DNA of 64,000 nt from Nitrososphaerota archaeon (GCA_028866895.1 JAGWHF010000010.1:1-64000), one strand, 5' to 3'; counted from the first letter of the stretch, positions 35,077-43,742 are shown. Notes: generated by a model from the sequence alone, not told the origin. Numbers and translations: made by a program.

Positions 35077-36264
35077 TCACCTCTTTCTTAGTAATTTATT
35101 AGCTTCTGTTGACTGGAGGCCCCATAATTCTACAAATCCCTTTGCCAGGGTCTGGTCGAACGTAGAGCCTGCGCCATATGTTGCTAAATCATGACTGTAC
35201 AGCGAATATTCCGACTTCCTTCCAACTACTCTTAGACTTCCCTTGAACATTTTTAGTTTGACGGTTCCGCTAACTCTCTTTTGAGACGCATTGATAAACA
35301 TATCTAAATCAGTTCGTAGAGGATCCTGCCATAGCCCGGAATATGCAAGCCATGCCCATTCGGAATCCACCATGGCCTTGAATCTTAGCTCGTGTTTTGT
35401 GAGGACCATCTTCTCAAGGTCTGTATGGGCCTCGATCAGGCATGACGCGGCAGGCGTCTCGTAAACTTCCCTGGATTTTATTCCTACAACTCTGTCCTCG
35501 ATGTGATCGATTATCCCTACGCCGGAAGCCCCCGCCTTTTTGTTAAGATGCGCAATAAGATCTACCGGCTTCATGGGCTTGCCGTCCGCCTCGATTGGAA
35601 CTCCCTGAATGAACTTTATGGTGACGTACTGAGGCCTGTCGGGCAGATTCCTTGTCCTGACCCAGATAAAGGCGTCATCGGGAGGCTCTTCAAAGGCATC
35701 CTCCAACTCGCCGCCTTCTATGGCCCTACCCCATAGGTTTTGGTCGATGCTGAACCTCTTGGCAGCCGTTTCTATGGGAATTCCATGCTCTTTTGCAAAC
35801 TTTATCTCTACATCCCGGGTGAGATTTAGGTCGCGTATTGGTGCAATTATCGGGAGGCCGGAGCCTGATCGCATTGTAACATCGAATCTTACCTGATCGT
35901 TTCCCTTGCCGGTGCAGCCATGTGCAAGTGCTTGGGCGTTTTCCTTTTTGGATATCTCCACGATCTTTTGGGCTATGAGGGGACGTGCAAGAGCTGTCGC
36001 AAGGCAGTATTTTTTTTGATAGAGGGCGTTTGCCTTGATGGCTGGTAGTACAAAGTTATCGGCAAACTCCTTCTTGGCATCTATATTGTAATGCCTTACG
36101 ACGCCAAGTTTCTTTGCCTTTCGGGAAATTTTTTCTAGGTCGTCTCCCTGCCCGACATCTACCGTGACGGTAACTACATCCAAGCCGTGCTTCTCTTGCA
36201 GGTATTTTATTACAACTGATGTATCCAATCCTCCAGAGAAAGCCAAAACTGCCTTTCCATTCAT
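35077..36264 (-). CDS. argG: argininosuccinate synthase
   Basis: 395 residues. ATP pyrophosphatase loop AFSGGLDTSVVI at the N-terminus, VDVGQGDD, HGCTGKGNDQVRFD and the citrulline/aspartate binding core (FSIDQNLWGRAIEGG). Condenses citrulline and aspartate to argininosuccinate. First gene of the argG-lysW-argX-lysY-lysZ-lysJ-lrp run. An AT-rich box CATAAAAGA is about 30 nt upstream, and an inverted repeat lies between it and the ATG. Confidence 0.95.
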   Translation of the reverse strand: MNGKAVLAFSGGLDTSVVIKYLQEKHGLDVVTVTVDVGQGDDLEKISRKAKKLGVVRHYNIDAKKEFADNFVLPAIKANALYQKKYCLATALARPLIAQKIVEISKKENAQALAHGCTGKGNDQVRFDVTMRSGSGLPIIAPIRDLNLTRDVEIKFAKEHGIPIETAAKRFSIDQNLWGRAIEGGELEDAFEEPPDDAFIWVRTRNLPDRPQYVTIKFIQGVPIEADGKPMKPVDLIAHLNKKAGASGVGIIDHIEDRVVGIKSREVYETPAASCLIEAHTDLEKMVLTKHELRFKAMVDSEWAWLAYSGLWQDPLRTDLDMFINASQKRVSGTVKLKMFKGSLRVVGRKSEYSLYSHDLATYGAGSTFDQTLAKGFVELWGLQSTEANKLLRKR

Positions 36265-36271
36265 TGAGGTT

Positions 36272-36285
36272 TTCTGTGATCAGAA
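36272..36285 (-). promoter_or_regulatory. inverted repeat at the argG transcription start
   Basis: TTCTG-TGAT-CAGAA, a perfect 5-4-5 inverted repeat, lies 8-21 bp before the argG ATG and downstream of a TATA-like CATAAAAGA (about 36294-36303). Position near the expected transcription start suits a repressor operator. It does not share the sequence of the homocitrate synthase palindromes except for AT-richness. Confidence 0.35.
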
Positions 36286-36402
36286 TTTACCATTTATCTT
36301 TTATGCTTGAAATTTGTTGGAAAAAATCCGGAGCGGCAAACTAATTTCCGGTCACCTTGTGTTAGTCCAAGCTAAAATTCGAACAATATTTAACCGCTAT
36401 AT

Positions 36403-36417
36403 TATAACGCTGTTATA
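36403..36417 (+). promoter_or_regulatory. palindrome in the ABC-transporter promoter
   Basis: TATAAC-GCT-GTTATA is a perfect 6-3-6 inverted repeat inside an AT-rich TATA-like region (ATTTAACCGCTATATTATAAC), 68-82 bp before the ATP-binding gene. It overlaps where RNA polymerase would bind and so resembles an operator. Right behind it an ATG at 36417 opens a 20-codon frame ending at 36479, five bases before the transporter ATG, which could be a leader peptide or chance. Confidence 0.4.
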
Positions 36418-36484
36418 TGAAATTTGCGTGCGGGGTAACCAAGGTTTTGTATTTGATGTATTTGCAAGCGACGGTGTAGTTTAG

Positions 36485-37258
36485 ATGACCAAACTTCAGG
36501 CAAGAAACATCGTAAAACACTTTGATCACAACGGCACACCAATCCTTGCGCTTGACGGCGTAAATCTTGATGTGGAGGAGGGCGACTTTGTTTGCCTTGT
36601 TGGCCCGTCTGGATGCGGAAAATCGACCTTTCTAAACATAATTGCGGGGCTAGAAAAGCCGGATTCCGGGGAGATCCTGCTCAATGGCAAGTTAATTGAC
36701 ACTCCGGGGCCTGACAGGACGATGGTCTTTCAGGAAGGGGCGCTCTTTCCTTGGTTAAAGGTGGTGGATAACGTGGAATTCGGTTTGAAGATTGCCGGCA
36801 TTCCAAAGGAAGAACGGAGGCAGATCTCAAAGCGCTACTTGGACATGATGCAACTTGAGAAGTTTTCAGAATCCTATACCTACCAGCTATCAACTGGAAT
36901 GAAGCAGAGAGTTGCAATCGCAAGGGCTCTTGCCATGGATCCGGAAATACTCTTGATGGATGAGCCGTTTGCGGCCCTTGATTCGCAGACAAGAGATCTG
37001 CTGTTTGTAGAGTTGCAACTAATTTGGGAGAGGACGAAAAAAACAATCATTTTTGTGACTCATAATATAGCGGAATCGGTGGTATTGGGAAGCAAGGTGG
37101 CCATATTCAAGCATAGGCCATCGAGAATTAAAAAGGAGATCGTGATTGACTATAGGAGGCCTAGACTGGCTGAGGATGAGAACCTGCTGAAATACCAACA
37201 TGCAATAATTCAGGAATTAAAGAATGAGGTAATAGAACAGAAGAAGTCAGGTGATTAG
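36485..37258 (+). CDS. ABC transporter ATP-binding protein (nitrate/sulfonate/taurine type)
   Basis: 257 residues. Walker A VGPSGCGKST (about 40-49), Q-loop VFQEGALFPW, signature STGMKQRVAIARAL (the LSGGQ position reads LSTGM), Walker B LLMDEPFAALD and H-loop FVTHN. Closest to SsuB/TauB/NrtD ATPases of oxyanion or organosulfur import. It overlaps the permease gene by eight bases. No substrate-binding protein gene is adjacent, so the substrate is undetermined. Confidence 0.9.
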   Translation: MTKLQARNIVKHFDHNGTPILALDGVNLDVEEGDFVCLVGPSGCGKSTFLNIIAGLEKPDSGEILLNGKLIDTPGPDRTMVFQEGALFPWLKVVDNVEFGLKIAGIPKEERRQISKRYLDMMQLEKFSESYTYQLSTGMKQRVAIARALAMDPEILLMDEPFAALDSQTRDLLFVELQLIWERTKKTIIFVTHNIAESVVLGSKVAIFKHRPSRIKKEIVIDYRRPRLAEDENLLKYQHAIIQELKNEVIEQKKSGD

Positions 37259-38021
37259 GTTGGGGGGAAAAATAATTGCCAGAAGAGTTGTCTTCTATGT
37301 CGGAATCATAGCTGCATGGCAGATTGTTTTTTCGTTGCATCTGGCTCCTCAAACTGTTATACCTTCCCCATCTGATGTAGGGCAAGCCCTGGCAAAGGGA
37401 GTTTATGACGGAAGCCTGCTTTATGGGATTGGGACGAGTCTTTTGAGATTGTCGGCTGGCCTTGTGATCGCCATTGCAGCTGGGATTGCCTTGGGTATTT
37501 TTATCGCGAGGTTCGAGACTATGAACCAGATAATCGGTCCCTTTCTGCTCGGCCTGCAGTCCATCCCATCCGTTGCTTGGGTACCTCTGGCATTTTTGTG
37601 GTTCGGGAGGACGGATGGGGGAATAATATTCGTGACGGTGATAGGGGCACTGTTTGCAGTGGCAATAAACACGCATTCAGCTATCAGGGCAGTGCCTCCG
37701 ACGCTTGTAGCAGCAGGACGGAACATGGGGGCAAATGGAATACAGCTGATAAAGGATGTCATAATTCCAGCATCGTTTCCGCAGATGATCGCAGGTTTCA
37801 AACAAGGGTGGTCTTACGCCTGGCGTGGCGTGATATCTGCCGAGGTAATATTTTCAGTCTTGGGCCTAGGTTCGCTGCTGAACTCTGGCACAAAGAACAA
37901 TCAGATAGCGGAGGTCATCTCGGTTTTAATAATAATAATGATAATTGGAGTATTGGTGGACGGACTTGTTTTCAAGCGGTTGGAACGGACAGTCCTGTCT
38001 AGGTGGGGACCAGTGAAATAG
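37251..38021 (+). CDS. ABC transporter permease (SsuC/TauC type)
   Basis: 256 residues with about six membrane helices. The cytoplasmic coupling loop reads AAGRNMGANGIQLIKDVIIP followed by ASFPQMIAGFKQGW, the EAA motif of the BPD_transp_1 family. Partner of the upstream ATPase, with which it overlaps. Start is GTG at 37251. The binding protein expected for this family is not in the immediate neighbourhood. Confidence 0.9.
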   Translation: MIRLGGKIIARRVVFYVGIIAAWQIVFSLHLAPQTVIPSPSDVGQALAKGVYDGSLLYGIGTSLLRLSAGLVIAIAAGIALGIFIARFETMNQIIGPFLLGLQSIPSVAWVPLAFLWFGRTDGGIIFVTVIGALFAVAINTHSAIRAVPPTLVAAGRNMGANGIQLIKDVIIPASFPQMIAGFKQGWSYAWRGVISAEVIFSVLGLGSLLNSGTKNNQIAEVISVLIIIMIIGVLVDGLVFKRLERTVLSRWGPVK

Positions 38022-38027
38022 GAGGAC

Positions 38028-38786
38028 CTATTGTTTTAGGCTGTTTAGTACGGAAAGGGCACTTTTGAAGTCGTTTGGAGAACTGATTAAGACATCTCCG
38101 GCCACATTGTGGACTTGTTTTATGAATCCTACCACATCATTGCTGTAGGCAGACCAGTCGAGATTGAGCATGCTTGCAGACTTTCTGTTCAGCTCTGATG
38201 CCAAAAGTACGCAGGGTATTATCCTAAAGCCGTGGGGCTTTAGCCTGTCGACTATTCTGACGACCTGGTCTACGGAACTTATTACCTGGGTTACAAACCC
38301 CTTGGGTTCTGCCTCTATTTTTTTTTGAATTTTCTCAAAGTCGGGGTTGCTGGAAATCGAGAGGTACAGATCAATCTTTTCGCCAAAACCCTGTTCATTG
38401 AACTGTTTTACAACCTGGCTTGGGACCAGCCTTGAATCCTTCGGCCCCGTGGGCGGGGCATCGCCCTTGATGATGAGGACGCCGTTCAGATTTAGCAAGA
38501 TTGCGTCGCAAATTGTCTGGGTCATGGAGGTGTGGTTTCTATCTCTTACCCTGACGCTGGCAGAAATGCTGATTTTGTTATTGGAATTCTTGATAAAAAA
38601 TCCGGCCGTTATGGGGGAGATTCGGGGAATGCCAAGTACCGAGTCCGTTACGTGTATGTTTTCGCAAAGCCGGCCTATCTCAACCGATTTCGCCCTGAAT
38701 TTGTCCAGCGAATCTTGGAGTTCCTTGCGTGAGAGGACAGTATTCTGAATTACTTTGGGGGGATTTAGCTCATAGATTACCGTCAT
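38028..38786 (-). CDS. methylenetetrahydrofolate reductase-like protein
   Basis: 252 residues, a TIM-barrel with the pattern of the MTHFR/FAD-dependent family: YELNPPKV at the start, SISASVRVRDRNHTSMTQ and GVLIIKGDAPPTG (the GDxP loop). Supplies methyl groups on a tetrahydrofolate or tetrahydromethanopterin-like C1 carrier. It is divergent from the two-part cobalamin-dependent methionine synthase, which uses that methyl group, so a joint role in methionine synthesis is likely. Shorter than typical MetF (about 290). Confidence 0.75.
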   Translation of the reverse strand: MTVIYELNPPKVIQNTVLSRKELQDSLDKFRAKSVEIGRLCENIHVTDSVLGIPRISPITAGFFIKNSNNKISISASVRVRDRNHTSMTQTICDAILLNLNGVLIIKGDAPPTGPKDSRLVPSQVVKQFNEQGFGEKIDLYLSISSNPDFEKIQKKIEAEPKGFVTQVISSVDQVVRIVDRLKPHGFRIIPCVLLASELNRKSASMLNLDWSAYSNDVVGFIKQVHNVAGDVLISSPNDFKSALSVLNSLKQ

Positions 38787-38880
38787 AATTGAGGGTGTTT
38801 ATTACTTTGTTATAACCTTTGAAGGACCTTGTATTCACATGCAAAAGAAAAATAATCCGTCAAACTAGGACAAGTTGTAA

Positions 38881-39843
38881 TTGGCCCAAAAAATCCCGCT
38901 TGGTGAGTTGATAAAACAAAAAATTGTGCTGTTTGACGGTGCAATGGGGACGGAAATCCAGAAACTAAATCCAAAACCCGAGGACTTTCCGGACGGCAAG
39001 GACGGGTTCAATGACGGACTGTCCTTCACAAGGCCTGAATGGATAAAAAATATTCATAGAAACTACCTTAGGGCCGGTGCGGATTGTATAGAGACTAATA
39101 CATTCGGCTCAAATAAGATCAAACTTGAGGAATACGGCTACGGAGACAAGACTGTCGAGTTTAATAAAAAAATTGCAGAGCTGGCAGTGGGGGTAGCAAA
39201 TGAATTTACGGATAGGCCAAGGTATGTCATAGGCTCGATGGGGCCGACAGGGTTCCTGCCAAGCTCAAACGATCCTTCACTGGGACAAATGCCTCTGGAC
39301 AAGATAAGGGAGGCCTTTGAATTGCAGGCGGAGGGGCTGCTAGCTGGAGGGGTTGATGCCATACTGATTGAAACGAGCCAGGACATCTTGGAGGTAAAAC
39401 TGGCAATAGAGGGATGCCAAACTGCTATGGGGAAAACTGGGAGGAAAGTTCCAATAATCTCCAATGTTACACTCGACAAGTACGGAAAAATGCTGCTTGG
39501 GACAACAGTCCAGGCTGCATATACCACCGTGTCTAGAATGGGAATTGATGCATTCGGGCTGAACTGTTCGACTGGACCAAGCGAGATGATGCCAAGCGTA
39601 CAGTGGTTAAATGAACAGGAGGATCTTCCTTTACTTGTGGTTCCAAATGCGGGGATGCCTGAAAACCAGGGGGGGAAGGCAATTTACAAGATGGCCCCGG
39701 AGGATATGGCGGGGGTTATGAAAGACTTTCTGGGGCAGTACGGGAAGGTAAGGATCATAGGCGGTTGCTGCGGCACAAATCCGGAACATATAGCACTTTT
39801 GAGAAAAATAATCGATGAAAAACAGTCTGGAAATAACCGTTAG
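38881..39843 (+). CDS. homocysteine S-methyltransferase domain protein (MetH N-terminal part)
   Basis: 320 residues. Zinc-dependent homocysteine-binding barrel: FDGAMGTEIQKL, ETNTFGSNKIKL, GLNCSTGP (first zinc Cys) and GGCCGTNPEHI (second and third). Corresponds to domain 1 of bacterial MetH. The remaining MetH domains are a separate gene 26 bp downstream, so methionine synthase is split between homocysteine and folate/B12 domains. Start is TTG at 38881. Both encoded proteins must act together. Confidence 0.9.
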   Translation: MAQKIPLGELIKQKIVLFDGAMGTEIQKLNPKPEDFPDGKDGFNDGLSFTRPEWIKNIHRNYLRAGADCIETNTFGSNKIKLEEYGYGDKTVEFNKKIAELAVGVANEFTDRPRYVIGSMGPTGFLPSSNDPSLGQMPLDKIREAFELQAEGLLAGGVDAILIETSQDILEVKLAIEGCQTAMGKTGRKVPIISNVTLDKYGKMLLGTTVQAAYTTVSRMGIDAFGLNCSTGPSEMMPSVQWLNEQEDLPLLVVPNAGMPENQGGKAIYKMAPEDMAGVMKDFLGQYGKVRIIGGCCGTNPEHIALLRKIIDEKQSGNNR

Positions 39844-39869
39844 GTATTTAGAAAAAGAAATGGACAGGG

Positions 39870-42374
39870 TTGGTGTTGAAACCTTTTCGGGTCAGTTCGG
39901 CATTAAAGGCTGTGGATTTGAGGCAGGATCCTCCTCCGTTAATCATAGGGGAGAGGCTTAATGCCCAAGGGTCAAAAAAAGCAAAGGAATTCGTCCTGCA
40001 TGACAATTTTGAAGAACTTGTGAGGATTGCAAAAGACCAGGTGGAGGATGGGGCTCATTGTCTGGATGTCTGTGTGGCTACGACAGAACGGTCCGATGAG
40101 CTTGAATTCATGAAAAAACTGGTCAAGATGTTAAGCCTCGAGATTGACGCCCCCCTTGTCATAGACTCGACGGAACCCAAAGTGATAGCCGCTGCTCTTG
40201 AGCAGATCCCTGGCAGGCCGATCATAAACTCAATAAATCTTGAGGGCGACGGCAGCAGATTCAGTGCACTTGCCCCTCTGATGATAAAATACGGGACCCC
40301 TGCCATTGCTATGTGTATTGGGCCAAAGGGCATGGCAAAAACTCCGCGGGAAAAGCTTGAGACTGCAGAACTCTTAGTTGAGACCGGGAGAAAATATGGC
40401 CTTGATGAGGGACATTTTATCTTTGATGTCCTTACATTTACCTTGGCTACGGGCGAGGCAGAATTTCTTGAGGCGGGAAAAAATACTCTGGAAGGAATAA
40501 GCCTGGTCAAAAAAAGATTTCCAAACTCCTACACCACGTTGGGTTTAAGCAACGTAAGCTTCGGTCTTGCTCCTAGGGCAAGGAAGATCCTAAATGCAGT
40601 ATTCCTTTACCACGCCGTAAAGGCGGGATTGGATACAGTCATAATCAACCCGAAGGATGTCATACCGTATGCCGAGGTGGATGAGAAGGAACGAAACCTT
40701 GCAGAGGGTCTCATATTCAACAGGCATCAAAACGCACTTGCGGATTTCATATCTTATTTTGAAAAGTCAAAGTCCACCTTGGGGCCTTCTGAGAGGAAGA
40801 CGCAGGTTGATCCTACCTGGCCTGCCGGCAAGAGATGTAATTTCAGGATAGTAAATAGAGTCAGGGACGGCATTGAGGATGATGTCATAAGCGCAATCTC
40901 TCAGCGGATTCCGGATTGCAAGTTGTTGGAAAATGGTGCTAGTCTGAGGATTGATGCGCCCAGGGAGCTGACGCACAAGGCGGCAATACAGACATTAAAT
41001 GAAGACCTGCTTCCGGCAATGAAGGAAGTCGGCGACAAGTTCGGGGCAGGAGAGCTGATATTGCCATTTGTATTAAAGTCTGCCGAGTGCATGAAGGCGG
41101 CGGTTGCCGAACTTGAGAAGTACCTTCTCAAAGAGGAGGGGAGCACGAAAGGAAAGCTTGTGCTTGGCACCGTGTATGGCGACGTACATGATATTGGAAA
41201 GAATCTCGTCAAGACAATCTTTGAAAACAATGGGTATACCGTATATGATCTGGGAAAGCAAGTGCCGCTGCAAAAATTCCTGGACAAGATCGAGGAGGTA
41301 AAGGCGGATGCCGTAGGGCTGTCGGCGCTTTTGGTCTCGACCTCAAAACAGATGCAGGTCTTTGTGGAACATGCAAGGAAAAACAGGTTGCAGGTACCGG
41401 TCTTATGTGGGGGTGCCGCAATCAACAGCAACTACATAAACAGGATTGCCAAGGAGGGAGGAATTTATCAGCCGGGAGTTTTCTACTGCAAGACCATGTT
41501 TGACGGGCTCAAGACCATGGACAAACTGGTATCAGAACAGAAAGGGACATTTGTCAGGGAGTGGAATGAGCGGATGGAAAAATGGGCAGAGACTACCGTG
41601 GAGAGGACTCCGGAGGGGGTTATGGAGAGGAGCTTGATAAAACCTGTCGCGGCACCAAACCCGCCGCACGTCAATAGGATAATCCGTCTGGGACCAAAGG
41701 AGGTAGACCTGAATGAGATATGGGGGTTTCTGGACTTGAAATCGCTCTTTGTTTTGTCATGGGGCCTGAGAGGCAAGTCAGCAAAAGATTCGGAAGAGGA
41801 ACACAAGGCCCTGCTTGAGGAATGGAAGCGACGGATTCTTGCTGAAAAACTATTCGAGCCTTCTGCCGTGTATGGATACTTTAGATGCCACGGCAGGGAT
41901 GGGATCTTGATTGTCGATAGCCCCAACGGGGAATCGCTGACGTTCGAATTCCCACGATCATCAAGATCAAAGCATTTGTGCCTTGCAGATTATTTCGGTG
42001 AAGATGATATCGTGGCGTTTCAGGCAGTTACTGTGGGCACCAAGGTCTCAGAGATGATTGAACAGTGGAACAAGGAAGGCAGGTATACCGATGCCTATTA
42101 TCTGCACGGTATTGCAGTGGAGACGGCGGAAGCCATGGCGGCTTGGATTAACCAGAAGGTAAGGGACGACTTCGGGATTGGGAAAAACCGTGGCCTTCGG
42201 TACAGCTGGGGATACCCAAGCTGTCCAGACGTCTCGCAGCATTTTATGGTCTGGAAGCTATTGGAACCGGAGAGATCGGGAATGACACTTACTGAATCGG
42301 GGCAGATAATACCCGAACAATCGACTGCTGCCATAGTGGTGCACCATCCGGAGGCAGAGTATTTTGCATTGTGA
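39870..42374 (+). CDS. metH: cobalamin-dependent methionine synthase, pterin/B12/activation part
   Basis: 834 residues: pterin-binding barrel (IIGERLNAQGSKKAKEF, VIDSTEPKVIAAALEQ), B12 cap, B12-binding Rossmann domain with the ligand motif YGDVHDIGKNLV (DxHxxG, about residue 440) and VGLSALLVSTSKQM, then the C-terminal SAM-binding reactivation domain (GLRYSWGYPSCPD, RSGMTLTESG). Transfers methyl groups to homocysteine via cob(I)alamin. The homocysteine domain is in the preceding gene. The activation domain shows that it can be rescued by SAM and a reductant. Confidence 0.93.
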   Translation: MVLKPFRVSSALKAVDLRQDPPPLIIGERLNAQGSKKAKEFVLHDNFEELVRIAKDQVEDGAHCLDVCVATTERSDELEFMKKLVKMLSLEIDAPLVIDSTEPKVIAAALEQIPGRPIINSINLEGDGSRFSALAPLMIKYGTPAIAMCIGPKGMAKTPREKLETAELLVETGRKYGLDEGHFIFDVLTFTLATGEAEFLEAGKNTLEGISLVKKRFPNSYTTLGLSNVSFGLAPRARKILNAVFLYHAVKAGLDTVIINPKDVIPYAEVDEKERNLAEGLIFNRHQNALADFISYFEKSKSTLGPSERKTQVDPTWPAGKRCNFRIVNRVRDGIEDDVISAISQRIPDCKLLENGASLRIDAPRELTHKAAIQTLNEDLLPAMKEVGDKFGAGELILPFVLKSAECMKAAVAELEKYLLKEEGSTKGKLVLGTVYGDVHDIGKNLVKTIFENNGYTVYDLGKQVPLQKFLDKIEEVKADAVGLSALLVSTSKQMQVFVEHARKNRLQVPVLCGGAAINSNYINRIAKEGGIYQPGVFYCKTMFDGLKTMDKLVSEQKGTFVREWNERMEKWAETTVERTPEGVMERSLIKPVAAPNPPHVNRIIRLGPKEVDLNEIWGFLDLKSLFVLSWGLRGKSAKDSEEEHKALLEEWKRRILAEKLFEPSAVYGYFRCHGRDGILIVDSPNGESLTFEFPRSSRSKHLCLADYFGEDDIVAFQAVTVGTKVSEMIEQWNKEGRYTDAYYLHGIAVETAEAMAAWINQKVRDDFGIGKNRGLRYSWGYPSCPDVSQHFMVWKLLEPERSGMTLTESGQIIPEQSTAAIVVHHPEAEYFAL

Positions 42375-42406
42375 GGCAGTCATGAATATGTCGGTCTTGA
42401 AACCCT

Positions 42407-42970
42407 ATGCCTGAACTAGGAAGATTAAAGGAGATTCTTTCAGGCCCGGTAGTGGATCCTTCAAGAAGGCCCGAAGGAACAAAACTTGCCTCGGTTCTTG
42501 TCATAATTTATGGGCAGGGTCCATACGTCATAATGACGGAAAGGCCAAAGACCATGAACAATCATGCAGGTGAGGTATCATTTCCAGGCGGAAGTTGGCA
42601 AGGCAGGGACGTTGATCTCTTATCTACCGCGCTGAGGGAGACGAGGGAGGAACTAGGGTTTGCCATTTCTCCCTCCGATGTTATAGGGCAACTAGAATCT
42701 GTCACCACGCTGAATTCTGGTTTTACGATATTTCCATTCATAGCGATAGTCGAAAAAATTCCCGAGATGAAACCTAATGCCGAGATTGAATCCGTCCTGA
42801 AAATACCTCTCATTCCGCTCCTCCATACGATGGGAACTGACCAGAATCCGGCCCATCGCTCAATCCGTGAGATGTACACTTTTCAGTTTCAGGACTATCT
42901 GATTTGGGGAGCATCTGCAAGGATAATGCGGCAGATATACGTCAGGCTATCAGCAGGAAAGATGATCTAG
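42407..42970 (+). CDS. NUDIX hydrolase, CoA pyrophosphatase-like
   Basis: 187 residues. NUDIX box G-x5-D-x7-RETREELGF (about residues 65-87): the first acidic position is Asp instead of Glu. The preceding MNNHAGEVSFPGG matches the upstream part of CoA/8-oxo-dGTP-type members (HxGEVxFPGG of NudL), so coenzyme A pyrophosphatase is most likely. Cleaves a pyrophosphate bond with Mg2+. Stop is 49 bp before the L39e gene. Confidence 0.85.
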   Translation: MPELGRLKEILSGPVVDPSRRPEGTKLASVLVIIYGQGPYVIMTERPKTMNNHAGEVSFPGGSWQGRDVDLLSTALRETREELGFAISPSDVIGQLESVTTLNSGFTIFPFIAIVEKIPEMKPNAEIESVLKIPLIPLLHTMGTDQNPAHRSIREMYTFQFQDYLIWGASARIMRQIYVRLSAGKMI

Positions 42971-42990
42971 GCCAGCCCGTGAGATTCATT

Positions 42991-43000
42991 TAAAAAGAGG
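42991..43000 (+). promoter_or_regulatory. TATA box of the L39e-L31e operon
   Basis: TTTAAAAAG (around 42989-42997) lies 26-28 nt before the L39e ATG at 43020, matching a leaderless archaeal transcript. No Shine-Dalgarno is needed for that start. Confidence 0.5.
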
Positions 43001-43019
43001 TCTGGATTCTCAAAATTTC

Positions 43020-43178
43020 ATGGCTGCCCGCAAGTCAACTCCAAGAAAAGTGAGGCTCATGAGCAAAGTTAAGCAGAATTCTGCAGTCCCAGCGTGGGTT
43101 ATAGTCAAGACAAAGAGGAGGGTCAGAACTAACCCGAAGAGGAGACAGTGGCGCAGGACAGATGTGAGGGTCGGATAA
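43020..43178 (+). CDS. rpl39e: 50S ribosomal protein L39e
   Basis: 52 residues, highly basic and Trp-containing as in eL39: MAARKSTPRKVRLMSKVKQN at the start, AVPAWVIVKTKRRVRTNPKR and QWRRTDVRVG at the end. Lines the exit tunnel of the large subunit. Too short to be caught by many ORF finders. The TAA is followed at once by the ATG of L31e, with which it forms the usual archaeal L39e-L31e pair. Confidence 0.95.
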   Translation: MAARKSTPRKVRLMSKVKQNSAVPAWVIVKTKRRVRTNPKRRQWRRTDVRVG

Positions 43179-43742
43179 ATGTCAGAAGAAACTACGGAGA
43201 GGATTTATACTATAAACTTGGGAAAGGTGATGCTCTCACCAACTAACCAAAGAGCAAAGAGAGCGATAAACATGATCCGGACCTTTGCCTCAAAGCACAT
43301 GAAATCTGAAAGTGTAAAGATTGAGGAAGAGATAAGTCATCTTGTATGGGAGAGGGGCATAAGGCATCCGCCTAGAAAAATAAGGGTCAAACTCTCAAAG
43401 GATGATGACGGAAACATACTGGTCTCAAAATATCAAGAGGAGAGAAAGGCAGGCGAGGAAAAGCCGAAAAAAGATGCCAAGAAGACTGAAGAAAAGAAGG
43501 CTGCCGAAGAAAAGCCGAAGGAGGAAAAGAAGGCCGAGGAAAAGCCAAAGCCGGAAGTGACGGCTGAGGAAAAGCCGAAAAAAGATGCCAAGAAGACTGA
43601 AGAAAAGAAGGCTGCCGAAGAAAAGCCGAAGGAGGAAAAGAAGGCCGAGGAAAAGCCAAAGCCGGAAGGCAAGAAGGCTGAAGAGAAAAGTACTAAAGAA
43701 GAGAAGAAACCTGAGAAGGCAGCAAAGAAGCCTAAAGAGTAA
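43179..43742 (+). CDS. rpl31e: 50S ribosomal protein L31e with a long Lys/Glu-rich tail
   Basis: 187 residues, of which about 1-88 are the eL31 fold (ERIYTINLGKVMLSPTNQRA, MIRTFASKHMKSESVKIEEE, RGIRHPPRKIRVKLSKD). Residues 90-187 are an unusual extension almost only of K, E, A and P, encoded by an exact 102-bp duplication (see repeat). Normal archaeal L31e is about 85-100 residues, so the protein is roughly doubled. The tail is predicted disordered and highly charged; it may be solvent-exposed. eL31 sits at the tunnel exit. Confidence 0.93.
   Translation: MSEETTERIYTINLGKVMLSPTNQRAKRAINMIRTFASKHMKSESVKIEEEISHLVWERGIRHPPRKIRVKLSKDDDGNILVSKYQEERKAGEEKPKKDAKKTEEKKAAEEKPKEEKKAEEKPKPEVTAEEKPKKDAKKTEEKKAAEEKPKEEKKAEEKPKPEGKKAEEKSTKEEKKPEKAAKKPKE
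43455..43667 (+). repeat. two perfect 102-bp direct repeats in L31e (period 111 bp)
   Basis: 43455-43556 and 43566-43667 are identical over 102 bases, separated by nine bases; each codes for 34 residues starting EEKPKKDAKKTEEKK. Identity at silent positions shows a recent duplication or gene conversion, or copy-number variation by slippage. Confidence 0.93.

Noticed and set aside
43455-43667. possible CRISPR-like repeat
   Set aside because: Only two units of 102 bp, in frame inside a coding region, spacing of nine bases; not an array.
43387-43672. Ser/Phe-rich minus-strand frames with internal repeats
   Set aside because: Produced by the L31e duplication read in antisense.
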